Shown here in pieces: positions 45,168 to 52,889 of a stretch of DNA of 64,000 nt. The DNA comes from Microbacterium sp. zg-Y818 (GTDB taxonomy: Bacteria > Actinomycetota > Actinomycetes > Actinomycetales > Microbacteriaceae): the NCBI RefSeq assembly GCF_030246905.1, contig NZ_CP126741.1:1054001-1118000 (forward strand), read 5' to 3'. Numbering within the stretch: the stretch's first letter is position 1; each line of letters starts with the position of its first letter. A program made the translations under genes and the position numbers. Below the pieces are notes generated by a model. It saw nothing but the letters and a program-made list of their open reading frames with translations. It had not been told where the DNA came from and did no database searches.

Positions 45168-46229
45168 ATGGCGGAGCTCTACTCGTGGCCCGAAATCCTC
45201 ACCACTCTTCTCGATGCGCGTGATCTCAGCGTGTCGGAGTCGACCTGGGCGATGCGGCAGGTGATGACGGGCGCCGCCACGCCTTCGCAGTTGGCCGGAT
45301 TCCTCGTCGCCCTCCGGGCGAAGGGAGAGACGATCGACGAGATCGTCGGGTTCCGCGACGCGATCCTCGAAGCGGCCGTTCCGCTGCCCGTGCCGTCGCA
45401 GGTGCTCGACATCGTCGGGACCGGCGGTGACCGCTTCGGCACGGTCAACGTGTCGACGATGTCCGCGATCGTCGCCGCGGCATCGGGTGTTCCGGTCGTC
45501 AAGCACGGGAACAAGGCGGCCAGCTCGAAGTCCGGCTCTTCGGACGTGCTGCGCGCGCTCGGCGTGGATCTGTCGCTGTCACCCGATGCCGTCGCGCAGA
45601 CGCTGGCGCGGACGGGCATCACGTTCGCCTTCGCGTCGGCGTTCCACCCCGGTTTCCGGCACGCCGGCGCCACACGCGGCGAGCTCGGCGTGCCGACCGT
45701 CTTCAATTTCCTCGGCCCCCTCTGCAACCCGGCCCGAGCGGAGGCGAATGCCGTGGGCGTGGCACAGCTCGATCGCGTCCCGCTCATCACCGGAGTGTTC
45801 CGCACCCGCGGCGCGACCGCCCTGGTCTTCCGCGGCGACGACGGGCTCGACGAGCTGACCACCACCGGTCACAGCCGGCTCTGGGAGATCAGCCTGGGCG
45901 ACGTCCACGAGCACGACCTGGACCCGCGCGATCTCGGCATCCCGCTGGCAGACATCGACGACCTGCTGGGTGGGGAGCCCGACCACAACGCCGCTGTGGT
46001 GCGCAGGGTGCTCGACGGTGAGCCGGGGCCGGTGCGCGACATCGTGCTGCTGAACACCGCCGCCGGCATCGTGTCCTACCGGCTCTCGCTGGACCCCGCC
46101 CAGTCGCAGCGTCCGATCCTCGAGCGACTGGCCGAAGGGAAGGATGCCGCGGCAGCCGCGATCGACGACGGCTCCGCCGCCGCCACACTGGTTTCGTGGG
46201 TGGAGACGACCCAGCAGCTCGGCGGCTGA
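45168..46229 (+). CDS. trpD: Anthranilate phosphoribosyltransferase TrpD
   Basis: 353 residues with an ATG start. It transfers phosphoribose from PRPP to anthranilate in tryptophan synthesis. PRPP-binding GTGGDRFGTVNVST and KHGNKAASSKSGSSDVL, plus the RPERNPR-equivalent GPLCNPARAEA, are present. It stands alone, apart from other trp genes, next to ctaE, exactly as in M. tuberculosis (Rv2192c/Rv2193). Confidence 0.97.
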   Translation: MAELYSWPEILTTLLDARDLSVSESTWAMRQVMTGAATPSQLAGFLVALRAKGETIDEIVGFRDAILEAAVPLPVPSQVLDIVGTGGDRFGTVNVSTMSAIVAAASGVPVVKHGNKAASSKSGSSDVLRALGVDLSLSPDAVAQTLARTGITFAFASAFHPGFRHAGATRGELGVPTVFNFLGPLCNPARAEANAVGVAQLDRVPLITGVFRTRGATALVFRGDDGLDELTTTGHSRLWEISLGDVHEHDLDPRDLGIPLADIDDLLGGEPDHNAAVVRRVLDGEPGPVRDIVLLNTAAGIVSYRLSLDPAQSQRPILERLAEGKDAAAAAIDDGSAAATLVSWVETTQQLGG

Positions 46230-46326
46230 GCACTGAGGCGTTTCTTATTCACGGCGTTGGTGTGTCGGGCCGGGCGCTGCCCCCGCTAGGTTGAGGGAAC
46301 ACCCCGATCACAAGGAGCACCCCCGC

Positions 46327-46821
46327 ATGTCGGAAGCACCGGCCACCACGGCCGACACCATCGAATCGCCCACCCGCAAGGTCGGCCTGATCAAGGCCGC
46401 CGGCATCATCGGCATCCTGGGCGGTGTGGCACTGATCATCGTCGGCATCGTCGTCTGGGTCATGGTCTCCTCGCAGCTGCGCGCCGAGAACATCACCGTC
46501 CCCGATGACGCGATGGCCTTCCAGGGTCAGACGGTCGCCGGTCCCTTCACCGCATTCGTGCAGGCGGACATCATCCAGCAGCACGCCCTGCACTCCTCGG
46601 ACGGCAAGACGTACGCCGAGCTCGACAAGGAAGACCCGGTGCGGGCCACGATGATGAACGCGTCGTTCCTGCGGGCATCGCTGTTCACCTCGGTCGTGTC
46701 GTTCGGCGTCGCTGCCTTCGCCATGGGCATGGGTGTGCTGTCGATCATCTTCGGCTGGGCGATCCATCGCCTCGCCTCGATCCCGGTCGTCGTGAAGCGG
46801 TCAACGCTCACCACCTCCTGA
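46327..46821 (+). CDS. Uncharacterised two-helix membrane protein
   Basis: 164 residues from the ATG at 46327, which has AAGGAG at 46312-46317; the longer frame has no such site. Two membrane segments (about 20-44 and 121-146) flank a soluble loop with ITVPDDAMAFQGQTVAGPF and a KTYAELDKEDPVR region. Related actinobacterial proteins are often mislabelled as aromatic ring-opening dioxygenase; I see no dioxygenase motif. TAGGTT at 46286-46291 could be its -10. Confidence 0.75.
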   Translation: MSEAPATTADTIESPTRKVGLIKAAGIIGILGGVALIIVGIVVWVMVSSQLRAENITVPDDAMAFQGQTVAGPFTAFVQADIIQQHALHSSDGKTYAELDKEDPVRATMMNASFLRASLFTSVVSFGVAAFAMGMGVLSIIFGWAIHRLASIPVVVKRSTLTTS

Positions 46822-46833
46822 CTTCTCGGACCA

Positions 46834-46866
46834 TACGGGCCCGCACCGCCTCGGTGCGGGCCCGTA
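46834..46866 (+). terminator. Strong hairpin between the membrane protein and the PHP gene
   Basis: Perfect 15-base stem TACGGGCCCGCACCG (46834-46848) with its complement (46852-46866) and a 3-base loop. It is probably the terminator of the upstream gene. Its right arm overlaps the presumed -10 of the next gene. Confidence 0.75.
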
Positions 46867-46870
46867 CTCT
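46865..46870 (+). promoter_or_regulatory. Putative -10 of the PHP gene (leaderless)
   Basis: TACTCT ends 6 bases before the ATG at 46877 and its first two bases belong to the hairpin at 46834-46866. Confidence 0.45.
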
Positions 46871-46876
46871 GTCGCC

Positions 46877-47875
46877 ATGCATCCCCACGAGGCACTCAGC
46901 GAGATCGCCGGCCTGCTCGAACGAGAGCGGGCCTCGCGCTATCGGTCCAAGGCGTTTCGCGCGGCGGCCGCCGCGATCGAGGGTCTCGATGAGGCGGCAC
47001 TGCGGGATTCCGCCGCATTGCGGCGACGCAAGGGGATCGGGGACTCGACCTTCGCCGTCATCCAGCAGGCGCTGGCGGGCGAGGTGCCGACCTACCTCGT
47101 CGAGCTGCGGGAGAGCGCCGGGGTCGCGCCGGTCGGCTCCGACCTGCGCGCACGCCTGCGGGGAGACCTGCACAGCCACTCCGACTGGTCCGACGGCCTC
47201 ACCTCGATCGACCTCATCGTGCAGGCTGCCCGCGCGCTCGGTCACGAGTACCTCGCCCTCACCGACCACTCACCCCGGCTGCGTGTCGCCAACGGGCTCT
47301 CACCCGAGCGGCTGCGCGAGCAGCTGGCGCTGCTTCCGCAGTTCAGCGGCGACGGGTTCACGCTGCTGAGCGGGATCGAGGTCGACATCCTCGATCAGGG
47401 CGGGCTGGACCAGCAGGAGGACCTGCTGGCCGAGCTCGACGTCGTGGTCGCGTCGGCGCACTCGAAGCTGCGCATGGAGCGCGGCCCGATGACCCGGCGC
47501 CTCGTGGCGGCGGTCGGCAACCCGCACGTCGACGTGCTCGGGCACGTGACCGGCCGACTCGTCGAGGGGTCGCGGGGGACGCGTCCGCCGTCACTGTTCG
47601 ACGCAGCGACGGTCTTCGCCGCGTGCGCGGAGAACCAGGTCGCCGTCGAGATCAACTCGCGCCCCGAGCGGCAGGACCCGCCCGACGAGCTCATCGCCAT
47701 CGCGTTGGAGGCGGGATGCCTCTTCTCGATCGACTCCGACGCTCACGCCCCGGGGCAGCTGTCGCTCATCGACCACGGGGCCGCGCGTGCCGAGCGTGCC
47801 GGCGTGCCCGCCGACCGGATCGTGACCACCTGGCCCCTCGACCGTCTGCGCGAGTGGACGGGCCGCCGGCGCTGA
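46877..47875 (+). CDS. PHP-domain phosphoesterase with PolX-like N-terminal helical domain, polymerase domain absent
   Basis: 332 residues with an ATG start. The N-terminal about 80 residues (LLERERASRYRSKAFRAAA, then LRRRKGIGDSTFAVIQQAL) resemble the 8-kDa helix-hairpin-helix domain of family X polymerases. The C-terminal PHP domain has GDLHSHSDWSDG, YLALTDHSP, SGIEVDIL, VVASAHSK, GHVTGR, VEINSRPER and DSDAHAPG, so all metal ligands seem present. The nucleotidyltransferase palm that lies between these parts in PolX is missing. Likely a 3'-5' exonuclease or phosphatase; substrate unknown. Convergent with a 5'-3' exonuclease gene. Confidence 0.85.
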   Translation: MHPHEALSEIAGLLERERASRYRSKAFRAAAAAIEGLDEAALRDSAALRRRKGIGDSTFAVIQQALAGEVPTYLVELRESAGVAPVGSDLRARLRGDLHSHSDWSDGLTSIDLIVQAARALGHEYLALTDHSPRLRVANGLSPERLREQLALLPQFSGDGFTLLSGIEVDILDQGGLDQQEDLLAELDVVVASAHSKLRMERGPMTRRLVAAVGNPHVDVLGHVTGRLVEGSRGTRPPSLFDAATVFAACAENQVAVEINSRPERQDPPDELIAIALEAGCLFSIDSDAHAPGQLSLIDHGAARAERAGVPADRIVTTWPLDRLREWTGRRR

Positions 47876-47900
47876 GCCGGCCGCCAGCGGCGTCACGGGG

Positions 47901-47979
47901 GAAACACTTTTCCGGCGAGACACCATTCGCCCGCCGAGACACCACGCGTGGCGGTGGGTCTCGGTCGGAAAGTGGTTTC
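47901..47979. repeat. Complex imperfect palindrome between the convergent PHP and 5'-3' exonuclease genes
   Basis: The left arm (about 47901-47924) and right arm (about 47957-47979) are near-complementary, both built on GAAAC, ACTTT, TCCG and GAGAC blocks. Inside are a direct repeat CGAGACACCA (47916-47925 and 47935-47944) and the palindrome CCACGCGTGG (47942-47951). The right arm abuts the exonuclease stop codon. It looks like a repetitive extragenic palindrome acting as a bidirectional terminator. Confidence 0.6.
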
Positions 47980-48915
47980 TCAGTCGCGGGTGGCCAGCGC
48001 GTCCAGCGCCCGCTTCATCGAGGTGCCGAGTCCCCAGTGCTCGGCGAACGCCTCGGCGGCGTCGCGGGTGGCGGCATCCGGTGCGTGCAGCCGGGACTCC
48101 GGCGCGGCGATGTCGAGGTCGGTGACCACCCCCACCACCGTCGGGGCGACGTCGAGGTAGTCGGCGGCGCCGAGGATGCGGCTGGCGACCGTGGCGGACA
48201 TCCCGTCGCCGGACGCGGCGGCGGCACGGATGCCGTCGAGGTCACCGTGGGCCGCGAGCAGGGTCGCCGCCGTCTTGTCGCCGATCCCGGCGACCCCCGG
48301 CAATCCGTCGGACGCGTCACCGCGCAGCGTGGCGTAGTCGGCGTACTGCGTGGGCAGGATGCGGTACTTCGACACGACGGTGGCGTCAGTGACGACCTCG
48401 AGGTTGCTCATGCCGCGGGCGGTGTAGATCACCCGCACGTCGCGGGCGTCATCGACGAGCTGGAAGAGGTCGCGGTCGCCGGTGACGATGTCGACGGGCA
48501 TGGTCGCGCGGGTCGCGAGGGTGCCGATGACGTCGTCGGCCTCGTGGTCGGCACGCCCGACCACCGGGATGCCGAGCAGCGCGAGGGCCTCGCGGATCAC
48601 CGGGATCTGCGCCTCGAGCGGGTCGGGGACCTGCTCGACGTCGGGCGCGCCCGGCACGACCTCCGCGACGCGGTGCGTCTTGTACGTCGGAATGAGGTCG
48701 ACGCGCCACTGCGGGCGCCAGTCGTCGTCCCAGCAGGCGACCATGTCGGTCGGCTCGTAGGTCGTCGTCAGCTTCGCGATCATGTCGAGCAGCCCGCGGA
48801 CGGCGTTGACGGGCGTGCCGTCGGGGGCGCGCACCTTGTCGGGCACCCCGTAGAACGCCCGGAAGTACAGGGATGCGGTGTCGAGGAGAAGCAGCTTTTC
48901 TGAGCGGGAGGACAC
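47980..48915 (-). CDS. 5'-3' exonuclease (FEN/PolI N-terminal type)
   Basis: 311 residues with a GTG start. Stand-alone flap endonuclease/5'-3' exonuclease domain: LLLLDTASLYFRAF, HEADDVIGTLA, VTGDRDLFQLVDD and GDASDGLPGVAGIGDKTAATLL (metal-binding acids and helix-hairpin-helix). Acts on flaps and RNA primers. No polymerase domain is fused. TAGCCT on the minus strand ends 6 bases before the GTG. Confidence 0.92.
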   Translation of the reverse strand: MSSRSEKLLLLDTASLYFRAFYGVPDKVRAPDGTPVNAVRGLLDMIAKLTTTYEPTDMVACWDDDWRPQWRVDLIPTYKTHRVAEVVPGAPDVEQVPDPLEAQIPVIREALALLGIPVVGRADHEADDVIGTLATRATMPVDIVTGDRDLFQLVDDARDVRVIYTARGMSNLEVVTDATVVSKYRILPTQYADYATLRGDASDGLPGVAGIGDKTAATLLAAHGDLDGIRAAAASGDGMSATVASRILGAADYLDVAPTVVGVVTDLDIAAPESRLHAPDAATRDAAEAFAEHWGLGTSMKRALDALATRD

Positions 48916-48921
48916 GTCGAC

Positions 48922-48927
48922 AGGCTA
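48922..48927 (-). promoter_or_regulatory. Putative -10 of the 5'-3' exonuclease gene (leaderless)
   Basis: TAGCCT on the minus strand with 6 bases to the GTG. It is divergent from TACAGT at 48950-48955. Confidence 0.45.
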
Positions 48928-48949
48928 CTGTCGGCCGCGTCGCCCTCGA

Positions 48950-48955
48950 TACAGT
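48950..48955 (+). promoter_or_regulatory. Putative -10 of the small membrane protein gene (leaderless)
   Basis: TACAGT ends 6 bases before the ATG at 48962. Confidence 0.45.
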
Positions 48956-48961
48956 TGCGGA

Positions 48962-49210
48962 ATGTCTGCGACATCGACCAGCATCCGTGGCGCGCTCGGC
49001 TTGACGGTTCTCTACGTGTTCGCTGCCGCCGCTGGTGCGACGATCCTGATCATGCAGGTCGTCAAGGGCGATGGCAGTTTCGGGATCCTCGCGGGGGCTG
49101 GGGTGCTCATCGCGTTCGGTGCCCTCGCCGTCGCATCAGGGCGGAACGCGCTGCGGATGCGGCGAGGAGCGGCGAGCCAGGTCGGGTCGGTACCGGCGGC
49201 GACGCCGTAG
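48962..49210 (+). CDS. Small two-helix membrane protein
   Basis: 82 residues from the ATG at 48962; the longer frame overlaps the divergent exonuclease gene. Two membrane segments (about 10-32 and 42-60) are joined by a short GDGSFG turn; the C-terminus is basic (RNALRMRRG). I do not recognise the family. The start is supported by a -10-like TACAGT exactly 6 bases upstream. Function unknown. Confidence 0.65.
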   Translation: MSATSTSIRGALGLTVLYVFAAAAGATILIMQVVKGDGSFGILAGAGVLIAFGALAVASGRNALRMRRGAASQVGSVPAATP

Positions 49211-49278
49211 CACGAGACGTGCTGCGGTACGCCGACGCCGTGTCGGGCAGCATGAGGCGGTCGGTCACGCGGTGACCC

Positions 49279-50037
49279 TCAGCACCCGGGACCTCTCGGG
49301 TCCTCGAGGCAGGTGCGGTCCACGAGCGCCGTGTGCACCTCGACGACTCGCACGGCGTATCCGCCCGCCGTCGCGTCGACGAACCCGGGCACCTCGCGCC
49401 ACGAGCCGGTGCCGAAATCGACGGATGCCGCGTAGCGCACGGTGACCGAGGCGGCGTAGTCGCCCCGCTCGCCGTAGGCGTGACTGGTGGCGGTGGGGGT
49501 GAACTGCGCCTGCCCGAGCGTCGGCCAGCTGGCGCCACCGGTCGAGGAGGTGCGGCTGGAGCCGTCGCCGTAGTGGAACACGAACGCGGCGGGCACGAAG
49601 CGCACGACCACCGGGTAGTCGAACAGCTCGCCCGCGATGTGCTGCTCCGTCGCCGCGGCGACGAAGTTGGCCGGCATGCCGCGCACTGCGACGCCGTCGG
49701 GTTCCGCCGTGAACGACGGGCGCGCCGGCGTGAACGCCGCGAGGTCGCTGATCGTGACCTCCGGGGGAGTCCACACCTGGTAGCCGCCGCGGCACCCGAC
49801 GACCGTGTTGCACACCGGGGCGGGTCCCGGCGCCGGAACCTCGGGACGGACCGCGCCGCCCTGGTTCCCGCCGCCGCCACCACCTCCGCCGCCGCCCGCC
49901 GTGTAGTCGGCGCCGATTTCGACCGACGATCCGGTGTTGCGCGTGCAGGCGTCGATCAGATTGCTAGCGCTGTCACAGACGCCGGCAGGGGAGGGCCCGG
50001 CAGCGAGGAAGCCGGCGAGCAGTATTGCGGCTAGCAC
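49279..50037 (-). CDS. Secreted PKD-like domain protein with polyglycine linker
   Basis: 252 residues from the GTG at 50037, whose first bases overlap the stop of the upstream lipoprotein gene; the longer frame upstream reads through that gene. The hydrophobic N-terminus VLAAILLAGFLAAGPSPAG is a signal peptide. A ten-glycine run separates a small N-terminal Cys-containing part (CDSASNLIDAC) from a PKD-like domain with FVFHYGDGS and SHAYGERGDYAASVTV. Four further Cys occur (CNTVVGC and CLEDPRGPGC). Probably an extracellular binding protein; ligand unknown. Confidence 0.75.
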   Translation of the reverse strand: MLAAILLAGFLAAGPSPAGVCDSASNLIDACTRNTGSSVEIGADYTAGGGGGGGGGGNQGGAVRPEVPAPGPAPVCNTVVGCRGGYQVWTPPEVTISDLAAFTPARPSFTAEPDGVAVRGMPANFVAAATEQHIAGELFDYPVVVRFVPAAFVFHYGDGSSRTSSTGGASWPTLGQAQFTPTATSHAYGERGDYAASVTVRYAASVDFGTGSWREVPGFVDATAGGYAVRVVEVHTALVDRTCLEDPRGPGC

Positions 50038-50570
50038 GATAACGTCACCGCCGCTTCGATGGCCTCTAGCGCCAGCATCGTCCTTGTGGACTCGCTGGGG
50101 CTGAGCGTCACTCGTAGTGACTGAACCGGAGGCCGATCCCGTGCAACTACGGAATCTCCAGCAGGGTTCAGAACGTCGACATCGCTGATCACGTAGCAGG
50201 CTTCGATTACGGTCTGCGCGGAGGGGCCATCCGCGAACTCTGCAAGCACGACTTGAGCGACCGAGGCTGTTCCCCTGATCTCGTACCCCTCTGCATGCCA
50301 CTCACTGAACGAGGTGCGATCGCTCGCATTCAGCTCCCCCGTGGTCCACGCGTAGACCGCCTCGAATGTGTCGGGGTCGCTGAGGTCCACCTGGTTCAGC
50401 GCATCGACGTAGGCGCGGTAGGTTTCCTCGGCCGCGGCGAAGGCCTCCGCCTCCGAGGCGAACCCGGTCGCTGTGGGGGTGGGAGCCGGTTCGGGCTCCG
50501 CGACGCAGCCGGTCAGAGCCAGCACGAGCAGGACCGAGGCGACTGCCCCGACCGCGCCATGTGCCTTCAT
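50031..50570 (-). CDS. Putative lipoprotein
   Basis: 179 residues from the ATG at 50570 (MKAHGAVGAV), chosen because TAGCGT lies 6 bases upstream; a GTG two codons earlier is the alternative. The signal peptide ends in a lipobox LALTGC, so LspA (encoded at 23189-23782) should process it. The mature part begins with a Pro/Thr linker and an EAFAAAEETYRAYVDALNQVDLSDP helix, then a beta-rich region. Distant similarity in layout to NTF2-like extracellular domains. Overlaps the PKD gene by 7 bases. Confidence 0.8.
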   Translation of the reverse strand: MKAHGAVGAVASVLLVLALTGCVAEPEPAPTPTATGFASEAEAFAAAEETYRAYVDALNQVDLSDPDTFEAVYAWTTGELNASDRTSFSEWHAEGYEIRGTASVAQVVLAEFADGPSAQTVIEACYVISDVDVLNPAGDSVVARDRPPVQSLRVTLSPSESTRTMLALEAIEAAVTLSC

Positions 50571-50576
50571 GCGCAC

Positions 50577-50582
50577 ACGCTA
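50577..50582 (-). promoter_or_regulatory. Putative -10 of the lipoprotein/PKD gene pair (leaderless)
   Basis: TAGCGT on the minus strand with 6 bases to the ATG at 50570. Confidence 0.45.
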
Positions 50583-50660
50583 CCGCGCAGCGCTCGCACG
50601 GCATCCGGTTATCCACAGCGGCGCCACAGTGACGCGACAGCGACGAGCAGACGCCGCGGA

Positions 50661-51338
50661 TCACCCGCGCGCGACCACCCCGCGCAGCCCGTCGCCGATC
50701 ACGGCCGACAACCGGTCCAGGCCGATGACGCCGGCCGCGATGACCGCGATCGCTGCGACGACCTGGGCCATGCCGAGCACGGCCCCGCCCAGCCCGAGCA
50801 CGTCGATGTTGAGGAAGGGGTAGGGAAAGCGGTCCGCGATCGTCGGAAAGGCGATCGCGCGGGAGAGTGTGACGACGGCGTATGCGGCGGGGTAGATCAG
50901 CCAGAGCAGGCCATCGCGCCACCGCACCGCCCGGCGGGGGCCGAACAGCAGCCAGTCCACCAGCACCATGCCCGGAACGACGTAGTGCAAGAGGAACAGT
51001 GACTGGTTCGCCAGCGCCTGCGCGGGATCTGCGTCCATGAGCCCGGGCAGCGGACTCGCTCCCTCGTTGAGCAGCACGTGGGAGACGAGGGCGGTCGTGA
51101 GGATCCATGTCGTCACGGCGCCTCTCAGCCGGGGTGCGGGAGCGTCCGGGATGCCGCGGCGCACCATCCAGTACAGCGCGCCGGCGTAGTAGGCGAAGAC
51201 GATGACGTTGCTCTGCACCGTGAAGTAGACGAGCCGGTGGTTGCCGCTGGACAGCCCCAGCAGGCACACCGCGACGATCGCGACGCGCCACCAGAGCTGT
51301 GCGGTGCCCCAGGAGCGTGCACGGGGCGCTGCGGTCAC
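50661..51338 (-). CDS. Pr6Pr-family integral membrane protein
   Basis: 225 residues with a GTG start; GAGAGGAA upstream is the ribosome binding site. Six membrane segments are visible. The FTVQSNVIVFAYYAG region near the second helix, LLHYVVPGMVLVDWLLF and YPAAYAVVTL fit the Pr6Pr group of membrane proteins. No enzymatic motif is evident; function unknown. Confidence 0.8.
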   Translation of the reverse strand: MTAAPRARSWGTAQLWWRVAIVAVCLLGLSSGNHRLVYFTVQSNVIVFAYYAGALYWMVRRGIPDAPAPRLRGAVTTWILTTALVSHVLLNEGASPLPGLMDADPAQALANQSLFLLHYVVPGMVLVDWLLFGPRRAVRWRDGLLWLIYPAAYAVVTLSRAIAFPTIADRFPYPFLNIDVLGLGGAVLGMAQVVAAIAVIAAGVIGLDRLSAVIGDGLRGVVARG

Positions 51339-51429
51339 GGTGTTCCTCTCGTCTGCCTGCCACGATCGTGCGCCTGAACGCTAGGCGGCAGCCGTCGCGG
51401 TGTCAAAGCGGTGCGAGACTGACAGCACC

Positions 51430-51825
51430 ATGCGTGACCACGACCCCTGCCCGTGCGGAAGCGAGGCCACCTTCGGGGAGTGCTGCGGACGCCACCTCGC
51501 CGGAGTGCCGGCGCCGACTCCCGAGGCACTCATGCGCTCGCGGTACACGGCCTTCGTCGTGGGCGACACCGCGTACCTCGAGCAGACCTGGCACCCCGGC
51601 ACCCGGCCGGAGCACCTGGACCTCGACCCCGACCTGCGCTGGCGGGGCCTGGAGGTCGTCACCGCGGAGACCGGCGAGAAGCGCGGCTACGTGGAGTTCC
51701 GTGCGCACTGGAGCGAGGGCCCGAGCCGCGGGGTGCTGCACGAGCGCAGCCGCTTCGTCCGGCAGAGCGGGCGCTGGTGGTATCTCGACGGCGTGATCGA
51801 CCCACCGGTCACAGCGGAGCCGTGA
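51430..51825 (+). CDS. ychJ: YchJ-family protein with SEC-C zinc motif
   Basis: 131 residues from the ATG at 51430; a GTG at 51400 is an alternative. The N-terminal SEC-C motif CPCGSEATFGECCG binds zinc. The remaining NTF2-like part (PEALMRSRYTAFVVGDTAYL, WWYLDG) is typical of YchJ/UPF0225. Function unknown. Its 3' end overlaps the convergent FUSC gene by 17 bases. Confidence 0.9.
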   Translation: MRDHDPCPCGSEATFGECCGRHLAGVPAPTPEALMRSRYTAFVVGDTAYLEQTWHPGTRPEHLDLDPDLRWRGLEVVTAETGEKRGYVEFRAHWSEGPSRGVLHERSRFVRQSGRWWYLDGVIDPPVTAEP

Positions 51826-52831
51826 TTGCTTCGTGTACGCGGCGCAGGTCCACCAGGATCGATCCGATCAGCATCCAGTTCGTCGACGACGGCGTCTGGA
51901 TCCGAAGGGGGCGGGTGAGGGCCGGCTCCTCGTCTTCGGCGAGCTCACCCGGCGTGCTCGTCAGCAGCCGCAGGTCGTGTGCCGCTCGGTGCAGCTGCTC
52001 TGCGATCGCGGGCGCGGACGGCTCATCGACGAGCCCGCTGCCGCCGTACTCGCGCACCGCGCGGGTGATGCCGATCACCTGCGTGACGATGCCGGAGAAG
52101 CGCTCGAGCAGCTCGCGCAGATGGTCGATCTGCGGACGGAAGTGGGGCGCGCGCGGGTTGAGGGCGAGCGCGTCGGTCGAGGTGGACAGAGCGCTCTCCG
52201 CGGCATCCCGCATGGGGCGCAGCAGCCGCGCCGTCAGCAGCATCTCCTCCAGCTCGGCCGTGGTGCGCGGTGACGTGAAAGCGTCCGCGAGACGGTCCAG
52301 TGTCGCGGCGGTCTCAAGCCCCAGGGCGTCCACGCGGTCGAGCGCCTGGGTGGCGTGCACCGGCGGCGCCAGCAGCACGCTCACCGCCAGACCCAGAGCC
52401 GCGCCGATGATCGTCTCGACGACCCGCGCTCCCGCGTAGCCGGGCGTCGAGACCCCCAGCGCGAGGACCAGCACCGAGCTGATGACGGTCTGGTTGCTGA
52501 CCCCCGGCGTCATGCGCAGCACCCAGCCGAACACGAGCGAGGTCACGACGGCCGCCGGCACGACCCAGGCCTGGGTGCCGAACGCCAGCCCCAGGGCCGA
52601 ACCGATCGCGACGCCCGCGATGACCCCGACCGTACGCTCGATCGCCTTGGCCGCGGACTGGTTCGGGCTCGGCTGCACCACCAGCAGCGCCGCGATCGCC
52701 GCGAACACCGGAGGCGGACCTCCGAGCAAGGCGCCGGCGACCACCCACGCGAGCACGGTGGCCAGCGCCGACTTGGCCACCTGCAGCAGGGGGAGTCGGC
52801 GATCGGCGCGGATGGCGGCGGTCAGGGCCAT
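51809..52831 (-). CDS. FUSC-family membrane protein
   Basis: 340 residues from the ATG at 52831, supported by TAGCGT 7 bases upstream; the longer frame begins inside that promoter. Six membrane segments in the first 165 residues contain VVQPSPNQSAAKAIERTVGVIAG, typical of the FUSC/aromatic acid exporter group. The C-terminal half (about 170-340) is a cytoplasmic helical domain. Possible efflux of small acids; the substrate is unknown. Confidence 0.85.
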   Translation of the reverse strand: MALTAAIRADRRLPLLQVAKSALATVLAWVVAGALLGGPPPVFAAIAALLVVQPSPNQSAAKAIERTVGVIAGVAIGSALGLAFGTQAWVVPAAVVTSLVFGWVLRMTPGVSNQTVISSVLVLALGVSTPGYAGARVVETIIGAALGLAVSVLLAPPVHATQALDRVDALGLETAATLDRLADAFTSPRTTAELEEMLLTARLLRPMRDAAESALSTSTDALALNPRAPHFRPQIDHLRELLERFSGIVTQVIGITRAVREYGGSGLVDEPSAPAIAEQLHRAAHDLRLLTSTPGELAEDEEPALTRPLRIQTPSSTNWMLIGSILVDLRRVHEAITAPL

Positions 52832-52838
52832 GTGATCA

Positions 52839-52844
52839 ACGCTA
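52839..52844 (-). promoter_or_regulatory. Putative -10 of the FUSC gene (leaderless)
   Basis: TAGCGT on the minus strand, 7 bases before the ATG at 52831. The same hexamer precedes the lipoprotein gene. Confidence 0.45.
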
Positions 52845-52889
52845 GGCCGTGCCCCCACGCCGCGTCAGTGCTCGGGCCGGGCAAAGCCG

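Noticed and set aside
46327..46821. Annotation as aromatic ring-opening dioxygenase
   Set aside because: The protein is a two-helix membrane protein without iron-binding residues; the name in databases appears to be a propagated error.
49210..49278. Small gene in the gap after 48962-49210
   Set aside because: No start with ribosome binding site or -10 and no meaningful open frame; nothing recognised.
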